Below, in pieces: positions 26,758 to 34,532 of a stretch of 64,000 nucleotides of DNA. The stretch's first letter is position 1. Each line of letters opens with the position of its first letter. The DNA is taken from assembly GCA_963763485.1 (NCBI GenBank), contig CAVXOW010000006.1, positions 744,001 through 808,000 on the forward strand, in the 5' to 3' direction. The translations under genes and the position numbers were made by a program. Below the pieces are notes generated by a model. That model ran no database searches. It worked only from the letters and a program-made list of their open reading frames with translations, and was not told the origin of the DNA. This stretch comes from CAWCKS01 sp963763485. Its GTDB lineage: Bacteria; Pseudomonadota; Alphaproteobacteria; Rhizobiales; Xanthobacteraceae.

Positions 26758-28455
26758 TCACGACACCATGGTGTCTGCAATCTTCTCTGCCGTCATCAGT
26801 GTCGGAAAATTGGTGTTGGCGCACGGCACCACCGGGAAGATCGAGGCATCGACCACGCGCAGGCCCTGCACGCCCCTGACGCGGCCCTGGGTGTCGACCA
26901 CCGCCATCGGGTCGTCGGCGCGGCCCATGCGGCACGAACACGACGCATGCCATACGCCAATCGCGGCCTTGCGCACGAAGGCTTCCAGCGCCTCGTCGTC
27001 GTTCATGACGTCGTCGAAGGTGAAGCCTTCGACGATGAAGGTGTCGATCATGTAGCGGCGCAGTGCCGCCGGCCCGTCCATCATCGCTGCTGCGATCGCA
27101 GTGATCACCTTGTTCTTCGTGTTGACGACGCCGATCTTGCGCACGCGATCGGAGTACGATGCCGGGAACGGCACGTCGGTCACCGCTTGCAGCGGCGCGC
27201 TCATCTGCAGCGTCGCCATCTTGCGGAAGCCGCTCATCAGGCGGTCGAGATCGCGCTTGTCGGACAGCAGATTGAACTCGACGACCGGTTCGGCGCGCGG
27301 ATCGCGCGAGGCGAGCTTGACCTGGCCGGTCTCCGAATAGGTCTTGTTGACGAAGGTCAGCAACGAGCCGATCTGCGCGCCGACCGCATGCCAGGCCGAC
27401 TTCGACAGCGCGGCGACGAACATGTCGCCCTTCGGCACGCCTGATAGCCCCGATGAATAACGCAGGCCCACTTGCACGTGGCGCCGCGAGTGCTCGTTCA
27501 TGCGCGCGCCGCGGCGGATGTAGGACGACAGCGAGATCGACGGGTGATCCATCAGGCGCTGGCCGACGCCTTCAAGGCCGACCAGCACGGGAATGCCGAG
27601 CTCTTTCAGATGCCCGACCGGACCGATGCCGGAACGTAACAGATGCGCCGGCGAATGGATCGCGCCGCACGACAGCACGATCTCGCGGCCGCGGAATTCC
27701 TGCTCCTTGCCCTCGACCAGCGCCTTCACACCAACGCAGCGCGTGCCTTCGAACAGCAGCTCCTTGACCTGCGTGTCGGTCGAGATCGTCAGATTGGTGC
27801 GCTTGCGCGTGTCGCGATCGAGATAACCCATCGCGGCGGAGACGCGCTGCTCCGCCTCATTCGAATGCGTCACCGGGAAATAGCCTTCGACGAACTCGCC
27901 GTTCTGATCGGGCAGGAAATTGAAGCCGGCGAGCTTGCAGGCGTCGGCGACAGCCTGCGCGTGCCTGGTCCAGTGCGCTTGCGGAATGCGGCGCACCGCG
28001 ATGCGGCCGTCCTTGCCGTGATACGGCCCGTCGAAGTCGAGATCGCGCTCGACCTTGCGGAAGTAAGGCAGCACGTCGTTCCAGCCCCAGCCCGCGGCGC
28101 CGCGCGCTTCCCACTCATTATAATCTGTCGGCGCGCCGCGATTGGCCATCTGGCCGTTGATCGACGACCCGCCGCCAAGCACGCGCGCCTGCTCATATTT
28201 CCGCAACGGCGGCCGTTCAGCGTGCGGGTTGTTGTGGCTCACGACCTGCGTGGTGACGCGCAGTTCGGTCCAGTGGAAACGCGGATCGAAATAGGCCGTG
28301 CCGGAGTAGCTGTCGCGGATCTCGGGCGGCTCGTTGCCGGGCGGGGTGTCCTGTCCTGCCTCGCAGAGCAGCACCTTGTTTGCGCTCTTTGCGGACAGCC
28401 GGTGGGCGAGCACCGAGCCGGCCGAGCCGCCACCCACTATAATAATGTCGTACAC
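26758..28455 (-). CDS. GMC-family flavin oxidoreductase (choline/alcohol dehydrogenase like)
   Basis: 565 residues. The N-terminal FAD dinucleotide fold starts MYDIIIVGGGSAGSVLAHRL. Further GMC motifs are ARVLGGGSSINGQMANRGAP (first GMC signature) and GREIVLSCGAIHSPAHLLRS (second signature). The C-terminal active-site region GVWHASCSCRMG contains the catalytic His and is followed by VRGVQGLRVVDASIFPVVP. Members oxidise alcohols such as choline, aliphatic alcohols or polyethylene glycol. It lies 53 bases downstream of the Lin0512-family gene in the same direction. No betaine aldehyde dehydrogenase is nearby, so choline is not implied. Confidence 0.92.
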   Translation of the reverse strand: MYDIIIVGGGSAGSVLAHRLSAKSANKVLLCEAGQDTPPGNEPPEIRDSYSGTAYFDPRFHWTELRVTTQVVSHNNPHAERPPLRKYEQARVLGGGSSINGQMANRGAPTDYNEWEARGAAGWGWNDVLPYFRKVERDLDFDGPYHGKDGRIAVRRIPQAHWTRHAQAVADACKLAGFNFLPDQNGEFVEGYFPVTHSNEAEQRVSAAMGYLDRDTRKRTNLTISTDTQVKELLFEGTRCVGVKALVEGKEQEFRGREIVLSCGAIHSPAHLLRSGIGPVGHLKELGIPVLVGLEGVGQRLMDHPSISLSSYIRRGARMNEHSRRHVQVGLRYSSGLSGVPKGDMFVAALSKSAWHAVGAQIGSLLTFVNKTYSETGQVKLASRDPRAEPVVEFNLLSDKRDLDRLMSGFRKMATLQMSAPLQAVTDVPFPASYSDRVRKIGVVNTKNKVITAIAAAMMDGPAALRRYMIDTFIVEGFTFDDVMNDDEALEAFVRKAAIGVWHASCSCRMGRADDPMAVVDTQGRVRGVQGLRVVDASIFPVVPCANTNFPTLMTAEKIADTMVS

Positions 28456-28508
28456 GCTGCGTACCTCCCGTCTTTTTTGTGGAAGGTAGCGCGCTTTTGT
28501 CCGCCGCT

Positions 28509-28859
28509 CTAGCCGCCCTTTCCGTCGTCGAGGCTGACAATGACCGCGGCGTTGGCAATCGTGATGGCGTCACCGCCGCTCGCATCGGGAATGTCGAGCC
28601 CACCCTTGACCGCGGTCACAGTGACTTTGCCGTAGGGCAGTTCCTTGGCCACGGCCGCCGTATCGACGGCATCGGGGTTTGGCACGCCGATCGTGACGTC
28701 GACGATCATGTCGTGCGGGGTCTTGCCCAGCATTCGGACAAAGCCGAGGCTGGAATGGCGGATGGCGTCGGAGACCGCACGTTTTGCGGCCTTGGTGGCA
28801 TCGCGGCCGTGAACGTCGACGCCCATGCCCATTTCGGTGATACAGCGCACGCGTGCCAT
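28509..28859 (-). CDS. Lin0512 family protein
   Basis: 116 residues starting at MARVRCITEMGMGVDVHGRD (ATG 28859). The sequence GRDATKAAKRAVSDAIRHSS and the Ile/Val-rich strands after it match the small Lin0512 family (a conserved family without known function, alpha/beta, distantly like a tautomerase-size fold). Precedes the GMC oxidoreductase in the same direction with a 53-base gap, so the two may be cotranscribed. I cannot assign a reaction. Confidence 0.75.
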   Translation of the reverse strand: MARVRCITEMGMGVDVHGRDATKAAKRAVSDAIRHSSLGFVRMLGKTPHDMIVDVTIGVPNPDAVDTAAVAKELPYGKVTVTAVKGGLDIPDASGGDAITIANAAVIVSLDDGKGG

Positions 28860-29082
28860 GGTGATCCTGCTGCTAAAGAGATTAACGTTCGATCCTGGCT
28901 GGGGCGGGAGAAGCCTCATTGGGAAGCATTTTGCAAACTTTTCAAACCATTAGCCAGACGTGAAAAGCGCAGGTACCGACAGAAATACCGCCAATCTTGA
29001 TTGCTGGTTCTGGCCAGCTTTTCAGGCATCAACTTGGCGGAGGTCGGTCAATGCAGCGAAGTTGCCGGCCGTCAGAAGGCAG

Positions 29083-29295
29083 TCAAACTCGCGCGCAATC
29101 CTGCGGCAAGCGAACGGCTGCCGGATGCTCGTGAGACTGTTCGATCAAGCTCTTGATGGTGTGGGCGCAGCGCCCGCACTGCGCGGGGCGGCCGAGCGAG
29201 GAGTAGATGCGACTTATGCGCGGGCGCTCGACGCTTGCAGCGATCACGGCCCGAACTTGCGCGTCGCTGAAGACGTTGCAGGAGCAGACGATCAT
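29083..29295 (-). CDS. bfd: Bacterioferritin-associated ferredoxin (Bfd-like [2Fe-2S] protein)
   Basis: 70 residues with the four cluster cysteines in the Bfd pattern: CSC near the start (MIVCSCNVFSDAQVRAVI) and CGRC later (GRPAQCGRCAHTIKSLI). The start at 29295 has a GGAGGCGG ribosome site. Bfd reduces the ferric core of bacterioferritin to release iron and is usually induced by iron starvation. No bacterioferritin gene is adjacent. It starts 9 bases after a small membrane protein gene on the same strand. Confidence 0.88.
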   Translation of the reverse strand: MIVCSCNVFSDAQVRAVIAASVERPRISRIYSSLGRPAQCGRCAHTIKSLIEQSHEHPAAVRLPQDCARV

Positions 29296-29304
29296 CGCCG
29301 CCTC

Positions 29305-29478
29305 CTAGCTCATGGCCCGGACGGTGATGGCGAGCAGCAGCAGAGCGCTTAACGCGCCGCACCATGACGTCACCAGGGCGAGGAACGCGGTGCGCGACAT
29401 CTCTGCGCGATTCGGGCGGAGCGTCGGCGCGCGCCAGTCGGGATCAACGAAGCAGTCGGTTGCGAGGCGGGTCCACAT
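29305..29478 (-). CDS. Small single-TM hypothetical protein upstream of bfd
   Basis: 57 residues; the start at 29478 (MWTRLATDCFVDPDWRAPT) is chosen because GAGGAG lies seven bases upstream. The C-terminal half AFLALVTSWCGALSALLLLA is a hydrophobic membrane segment. The gene ends 9 bases before bfd, giving a probable two-gene operon linked to iron handling. No known family recognised. Confidence 0.55.
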   Translation of the reverse strand: MWTRLATDCFVDPDWRAPTLRPNRAEMSRTAFLALVTSWCGALSALLLLAITVRAMS

Positions 29479-29625
29479 CGGTTGTCTCCTCATGCGGGCG
29501 TCGGCTTGCACCCGATCATTGATGACAACCGTAGCTGCGGCCCCGATCCCACGTTTGACCGGATGGGACAGGCGATTTTACTTTTCGGGACAGGACCTCA
29601 AATCGCCGCGCGTCAACCGAAGAGC

Positions 29626-30396
29626 TCAATATCCCCAGGACACGCCGCCATCGACGGTGACGGTGGTGCCGACGACATAGTTGCCGGCCTTGCTCGCCAG
29701 GAACACGGCAGTGCCGGCGATATCCTCCGGCCGGCCGACGCGCTTGGCCGGAATGTGGTCGTCGTAGAACTCCGGCGTGTCGCGCGCGATCCGGTTCATG
29801 TCGGTCGGAAACGCACCCGGTGCGATGGCCGAGACGACGATGTGATCTTCGATCAATTGCATCGCCATCTTCTTTGCCAGATGCAGCACGCCGGCCTTAC
29901 TGGCGTGATAGGAATAGGTCTCCTGGCGATTGACGAAGAAACCGTCCACTGATGCGATGATCACCACCTTCGACGGCCGATCCGCCGTCGCCTTCGCCTT
30001 CAGAGCGCCATGCAGCGCCTGGGTCAGGAAGAACGGCGTCTTGACGTTGAGGTCCATGACCTTGTCCCAGCCATTTTCCGGGAATTCCTTGAACGGTGCG
30101 CCCCAGGCCGCGCCGGCGTTGTGCACGAGAATGTCGAGGCCGCTCTCCTTCGCAAGATAGGCCGCGGCGAGCTTGCGCGCCCCATCGGCGCCCGCCACAT
30201 CGATGGCAAGCGGGATGCAGGGGCCGAAGGCGGACAGCTCTTTGGCCGTCGCCTCGGCTCGCTCGGCATTGCGGCCGGAGATATAGACCTTCGCGCCCTG
30301 CTCCAGGAAACCTTGCGCGATCATCCTGCCGATCCCGCGCGTGCCGCCGGTGACAAGCGCGGTGCGGCCCTTGAGCGAGAAGAGGTCATTCATCAT
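29626..30396 (-). CDS. Short-chain dehydrogenase/reductase (SDR)
   Basis: 256 residues; AGGAG eight bases before the ATG at 30396 sets the start. Classical SDR motifs in order: TGGTRGIG cofactor loop, an Asp after strand 3 (AIDVAG), NAGAAWG, the active-site Ser (IIASVDGFF), YSYHASK with catalytic Tyr and Lys, and C-terminal VTVDGGVSWGY. NADP(H) preference is plausible from SGRNAERAE. It lies 31 bases downstream of the first TauD-like gene on the same strand and may be the last gene of that operon, oxidising or reducing a product of the dioxygenases. Confidence 0.9.
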   Translation of the reverse strand: MMNDLFSLKGRTALVTGGTRGIGRMIAQGFLEQGAKVYISGRNAERAEATAKELSAFGPCIPLAIDVAGADGARKLAAAYLAKESGLDILVHNAGAAWGAPFKEFPENGWDKVMDLNVKTPFFLTQALHGALKAKATADRPSKVVIIASVDGFFVNRQETYSYHASKAGVLHLAKKMAMQLIEDHIVVSAIAPGAFPTDMNRIARDTPEFYDDHIPAKRVGRPEDIAGTAVFLASKAGNYVVGTTVTVDGGVSWGY

Positions 30397-30427
30397 CACG
30401 CGGACTCCTGGAGTTAAAGCGTTTCGA

Positions 30428-31264
30428 TCAGGTGCGATAGAACGGCTTGTCGCCGGCGACGGTGACGCGAAGGCCGTAGCGACGGTGCGGGAAGTAGTCG
30501 AACAGCGCGTGGTGCTGCGTCGAACGATTGTCCCAGAACGCCACCGAGTTCGGCTGCCAGCGGAAGCGGCACATGAACTCCGGCGTCTCGAGGTGCTCGT
30601 AGAGCATGTCGAGCATGGCTTCGCTCTCGTTTTGCTTGAGCTGGACGATTCGCGTCGTGAAACCACGATTGACGTTAAGCGCCTTGCGGCCGGTCACCGG
30701 ATGGGTGCGCACCACCGGATGCTCGAAGCGCGGATAGGCCTTGTCGGCGCGGTCGGTTGCCTTGACCCGATAGCCGTGCGCCTTGGCGCTGTCGTGGATC
30801 GCGGTCATGCTCTCCAACATGCTTTTGATCGGCGGCGACAGCGCTTCGAACGCCGCATACATGTTGGCGAACATGGTATCGCCGCCGCCGTCCGGCGGCA
30901 CGGTGTGCATGTGCAGGATCGAGCCCATCGGCGGCTCTTCATCGCACGAAACGTCGGTGTGCCAGACTTCGCCGGCAACGTGCTTCGACTTCTCGTCGGC
31001 CTTGATCACCAGGATCTCCGGGTGTTCGGGCAGCTCCTGCGGCGCATTCGGGTGAACGTGCAGCTTACCGAAGCGGCGGCCGAACGCCTTGTGCTGATCG
31101 ATCGTCATCTTCTGGTCGCGGAAGAAGATGACCAGGTTCTCCATCAGCGCATCATGCACCTCCTGGAATTGCTGGTTGCCGAGGTCTTTTGACAGGTCGA
31201 CACCGAAAATCTCGGCGCCGATCACCGGGTTCAACTTCCGCACTTCGATGGTTTGGTAGGCCAT
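30428..31264 (-). CDS. TauD/TfdA family Fe(II)/2-oxoglutarate dioxygenase (copy 1)
   Basis: 278 residues. The iron ligands are VWHTDVSCDEEP (HXD) and the distal His in NRSTQHHALFDYFPHRR; the Arg of RRYGLRV would bind 2-oxoglutarate. The start MAYQTIEVRKLNPVIGAEIF matches TauD-type N-termini. Members hydroxylate taurine, alkylsulfates, aryloxyacetates or sulfonates, releasing sulfite, sulfate or phenol with succinate and CO2. It shares an operon with a quinone oxidoreductase and a second, divergent TauD homologue under a probable IclR regulator. The substrate is not known. Confidence 0.92.
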   Translation of the reverse strand: MAYQTIEVRKLNPVIGAEIFGVDLSKDLGNQQFQEVHDALMENLVIFFRDQKMTIDQHKAFGRRFGKLHVHPNAPQELPEHPEILVIKADEKSKHVAGEVWHTDVSCDEEPPMGSILHMHTVPPDGGGDTMFANMYAAFEALSPPIKSMLESMTAIHDSAKAHGYRVKATDRADKAYPRFEHPVVRTHPVTGRKALNVNRGFTTRIVQLKQNESEAMLDMLYEHLETPEFMCRFRWQPNSVAFWDNRSTQHHALFDYFPHRRYGLRVTVAGDKPFYRT

Positions 31265-31288
31265 GGGTGTTTGCTCCTTGAGACTTGA

Positions 31289-32260
31289 TTAGTCGAACGT
31301 CAGAACGATCTTGCCGACGTGGCTGTCCTTCTCGGCGAAGTCATGGGCTGCGGCGATATCGGCCAGCGCAAATGTCTTCTCGATCGGCACCTTGATTGCG
31401 CCCGATGCAAGGTGCGGCAGCAGATCGCTCGCACAGGTCTCGATGCCGCCCAGCGTCTGCTCGCGCGAGCGCGCCCTGAACGACACGCCGATCAGTTTCA
31501 GGCCGAAGAACGACAGCCGATCCATGTCGAGTTCGCCGATGCGCCCGCCCATGCGGCCGATGTTCACCAGCCGCCCGTTCATCGCCATCACCTTGAGGGT
31601 CTCGGCCAGAGCAGGGCCGCCGACCGTGTCGATCACGAGGTCAACGCCCTTGTCACCGGTGGCGGCCTTCACCGCGGGTCCCAGCGGCTCGTCCGGTGTG
31701 ACAACGGCGTGGGTCAGGCCGAGCGGCGTGACCTTGTCGAGCTTGGCGCGATTGCGCGAGGTGCCGATGATGATTTTGGCGCCGAGCGCCTTGGCGATTT
31801 GCACGGATGCAATGCCGATGCCGGAGGCCGCCGCATTGATCAGCACGGCCTCGCCCGCCTTGAAACCTCCTGCGGTGACAATGGCATCGTGGGCGGTGAT
31901 GAAAACGTTCGGGAATGCCGCCGCTTGGACCCAGCTCAAGTTCGCAGGCACCGTCATCAACGCGCGCGGTTCGACCACCACGTAGTCGGCCTGCGTCGCC
32001 GCGCCATGACCCATGACGCGCTGGCCAACGCTCAATCCCGCAACACCATCGCCAAGCGCGGCGACTTCGCCAGCGAATTCAACACCGCCGATATAGGGCG
32101 CGCCCTTCAGCGCGGCGTGGCGATACAAAACCTCGCCGCGATTGAGGCCGGACGCCCTGACGCGCACCAGGACGCGGCCGGGTGCAACGTTCGGCGTCTC
32201 CACCTCGCGGATCTCGAGACGGCCCCCGCTCGGACCCGGCACAACGAATGCAGCGCGCAT
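31289..32260 (-). CDS. Zinc-independent quinone oxidoreductase / MDR-family NADPH reductase
   Basis: 323 residues of the medium-chain reductase superfamily, QOR/PIG3 branch. N-terminal GroES-like half includes SGLNRGEVLYRHAALKG and PYIGGVEFAGEVAALGDGV. The Rossmann half has AAASGIGIASVQIAKALGAK and VDLVIDTVGG. The Cys/His ligands for catalytic and structural zinc are missing, as expected for NADPH:quinone or enoyl reductases. Sits between the two TauD-like genes (24 and 12 base gaps), so it is part of the same operon, perhaps reducing an unsaturated or quinone product. Confidence 0.9.
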   Translation of the reverse strand: MRAAFVVPGPSGGRLEIREVETPNVAPGRVLVRVRASGLNRGEVLYRHAALKGAPYIGGVEFAGEVAALGDGVAGLSVGQRVMGHGAATQADYVVVEPRALMTVPANLSWVQAAAFPNVFITAHDAIVTAGGFKAGEAVLINAAASGIGIASVQIAKALGAKIIIGTSRNRAKLDKVTPLGLTHAVVTPDEPLGPAVKAATGDKGVDLVIDTVGGPALAETLKVMAMNGRLVNIGRMGGRIGELDMDRLSFFGLKLIGVSFRARSREQTLGGIETCASDLLPHLASGAIKVPIEKTFALADIAAAHDFAEKDSHVGKIVLTFD

Positions 32261-32272
32261 CTTAGCCTCTTG

Positions 32273-33205
32273 TTAGGTCTTGATGGTGGCACGCAGCATC
32301 TTGCGCGGATCGCGACCGTAGTCGGCGACCGCATAGTGCTGCGTCGAATAATTGTCCCACATCGCCACGGTGCCGGGCCGCCATTTGAGCCGCACCTGAT
32401 ATTCGGGGATGCCCGCTTGCGCGAGCAGGTAGTTCATCAGCGCGTTGGCCTCGAACGCGAAATCCTGGCCGTAGCGCACGTCTTCGAAATTGTAGAAATT
32501 GGTGAAGTGGGTGGTGAACGCCTGATTGACGAATAGCAGCTTCTCACCGGTCTCGGGATGCTCGCGCACCACCGGGTGATCGACCGACGGCATGTTGGCC
32601 GCAACCGCGTGCCGTTTCTCGATCGGCAGCTGGGCGGCAAACATGTGCTCGGCGTCGTGGCGCGCGTAGAGCCCACCGATACGGGACTTGATCCGCTCCG
32701 GCAGCATTTCGTAGGCCAGCGCCATGTTGGCCCACATGGTGTCGCTGCCGGTCTCCGGGCAGGCCTCGCAACGCAGCACCGCACCTCGCGTCGGCGTCTG
32801 CAGATACGACAGGTCGACGTGCCAGATGTTCTCGCGGCTCGCTTTCTCGACATGGTTCGGCTTGCTCGGGTCGAGATTGCGGTAGAGCGGCAGCAGCATC
32901 GGCGCTTCCGGATGCATCGGCAACGTCGGATGCGCCTCGAGCTCGCCGAACTGCGCGGCAAATTCCTGCTGCTCCATCGGCGTGATGTGCTGGTCACGGA
33001 AGAACAGCACCTTGTGCTGCAACCAGAGCGCCCTGATCTCGGCAGCCAGCGCCGGATCCTTCGCAACATCGGCAAGGCTGACGTTGCTGATCTCCGCGCC
33101 GATCGCCGGCGTGCTCAACTCGACCTTGATGGAATGCCGCCGAATGGAACTCCGCACGATCGCCGGTGTCTTGCGGATCGCATGCGGGATGCCGAGTTGG
33201 GCCAT
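32273..33205 (-). CDS. TauD/TfdA family Fe(II)/2-oxoglutarate dioxygenase (copy 2)
   Basis: 310 residues from ATG 33205 (GGGAGAG upstream). Iron site: IWHVDLSYLQTPTRG gives HXD, and DNYSTQHYAVADYGRDPRKM gives the distal His, followed by the 2-oxoglutarate Arg in MLRATIKT. Its sequence is clearly different from copy 1 although the layout is identical, so the two probably act on different substrates or form a mixed enzyme. First gene of the minus-strand operon and divergent from the IclR gene. The operator palindrome at 33346-33364 lies about 140 bases upstream of its start. Confidence 0.92.
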   Translation of the reverse strand: MAQLGIPHAIRKTPAIVRSSIRRHSIKVELSTPAIGAEISNVSLADVAKDPALAAEIRALWLQHKVLFFRDQHITPMEQQEFAAQFGELEAHPTLPMHPEAPMLLPLYRNLDPSKPNHVEKASRENIWHVDLSYLQTPTRGAVLRCEACPETGSDTMWANMALAYEMLPERIKSRIGGLYARHDAEHMFAAQLPIEKRHAVAANMPSVDHPVVREHPETGEKLLFVNQAFTTHFTNFYNFEDVRYGQDFAFEANALMNYLLAQAGIPEYQVRLKWRPGTVAMWDNYSTQHYAVADYGRDPRKMLRATIKT

Positions 33206-33340
33206 GTTGCTCTCCCGGAAACGAGACTCCGTGCAGCCTCGCGGCCGCAGCGCGTCTCCTGTTGTCATTTCAAAGTTGGCTTGCACGGGCAGTTGCAGAC
33301 GCATTGTTCTCCCCGATCACGCCGGCGACGAGGAAAAGTT

Positions 33341-33370
33341 TTGACAATTCCATTCAGTGGAATTCAGAAT
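33341..33370 (+). promoter_or_regulatory. IclR-type palindromic operator overlapping a promoter
   Basis: AATTCCA-ttcag-TGGAATT at 33346-33364 is a perfect 7-bp inverted repeat. A consensus -35 TTGACA (33341-33346) touches its left end, and a -10-like CAGAAT (33365-33370) follows at 18-base spacing, so the palindrome fills the spacer of a promoter directed at the iclR-like gene. The location, between a regulator and the divergent operon, supports autoregulation. IclR-family sites are often similar short A/T-edged palindromes. Confidence 0.6.
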
Positions 33371-33375
33371 GAGCC

Positions 33376-34192
33376 ATGCGCCGTACGCCGACCACGCGCC
33401 GGGGGAACTCAGCCGCGGCAAAGCCGCAAGTCCTGCTCCGTGGCCTCGCGGTGCTCGAGGCGCTGAACTGGCGGCCGATCAGCAGCGTCGACCAACTCGC
33501 CACGCAAAGCGGCTTGCCGAAATCGACGATCGTGCGCGTGCTGCGAAACCTCGCTGCCGGCGGCTACGTGCAACAGCTACCGCGCCGAAAGGGCTATATG
33601 CTCGGTGAGCGCGTGCTCAATCTGTCGAGCGGATTTCGAAGCCGCGACACTGTGGTCGAGGCGGCCCGGCCCCTCATCACGGCGTTCACAGCCCGGCACA
33701 AATGGCCGGTCAGCCTCGCGACCCTGGAGATCGACAGTATGCGGGTGCGTGTCAGCTCCGGTGCCGACAGCCCGTTCGCGACCTCGACCGATCGCGCCCG
33801 CCTCAACCGTCGCGTTCCATTGCTGGTGTCGGCGCACGGTCGCGCCTATCTAGCATTTTGCCCCGAAGACGAGCGCAACATTATCCTGTCGCTGCTCAGG
33901 TCCTCGTCGCGCGGCGACGATCTCGTGGCCCGCGACGAACACTTCGTGCGGCCGCATCATGAGCACGATCCGGCGCGCGGGCTACGCGATGACTGCCTCC
34001 ATGCCGGATGAACCGGCCATCGGGCTTTCGGTCCCGGTGTCGTCCGGCGATCGCGTACTTGCGACGATCTCGTTGCGCTACCTCGGCAAGGCAATGCCGG
34101 AGGCCGAGGTCGCCAAACGGTACCTCGCACCCCTACGCGCGCTCGCAGCTGCGATCGCGGATGCGGCCGGACGACGGACCAGCGCCGGCTAG
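33376..34192 (+). pseudogene. IclR family transcriptional regulator, one frameshift
   Basis: N-terminal winged HTH: VLLRGLAVLEALNWRPISSV, QLATQSGLPKSTIVRVLRNL. The effector-binding domain follows (SATLEIDSMRVRV region, VPLLVSAHGRAYLAFC). Near 33951 one extra C in a GGCC run shifts the frame; the protein continues as RRIMSTIRRAGYAMTASMPD, GLSVPVSSGDRVLATISLRY and ends AAGRRTSAG at 34192. Corrected length is 271 residues, normal for the family. It is divergent from the TauD-QOR-TauD operon and most likely controls it. Confidence 0.83.
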
Positions 34193-34261
34193 CGCAGCGA
34201 GCGGCTTCACGCTGGCAATCGATCTCGAGGCCTGTCCTCGCGACGACACGATTTGAGCCCC

Positions 34262-34447
34262 GGCACGCACCGAACCCTTGATCGCCGAAAAGGTCTTGCC
34301 CTCGCGCGCCAGGTGCCGGTGGACGGTGCGACGGTCGATGCCCAGGCGCGCTGCGACCGAATCCGCCGAGCAGAGGCCTGACGGCAGCATGGTGTAGGTG
34401 CCTTCGCGGACGCTGGCGGTTGCATTGGGGTTTTGCTCCCGCAACAA
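34262..34447 (-). pseudogene. Fragment of an AraC-family regulator (first helix-turn-helix only)
   Basis: The minus-strand frame reads MLPSGLCSADSVAARLGIDR then RTVHRHLAREGKTFSAIKGS, the characteristic first half of the DNA-binding domain in AraC regulators with an arabinose-binding-domain-like N-terminus. The N-terminal ~240 residues and the second HTH are absent. This remnant occupies most of the 340-base gap between the iclR-like gene and opgC; nothing else is seen there. Confidence 0.6.
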
Positions 34448-34532
34448 TCAGGAATTCCTCCGATCTGCCGAATGGAACCATCGGCAGTAGCCAATGTCCT
34501 GTCGTCGTCCTGGCGACTTCGGGGATGTGGTC

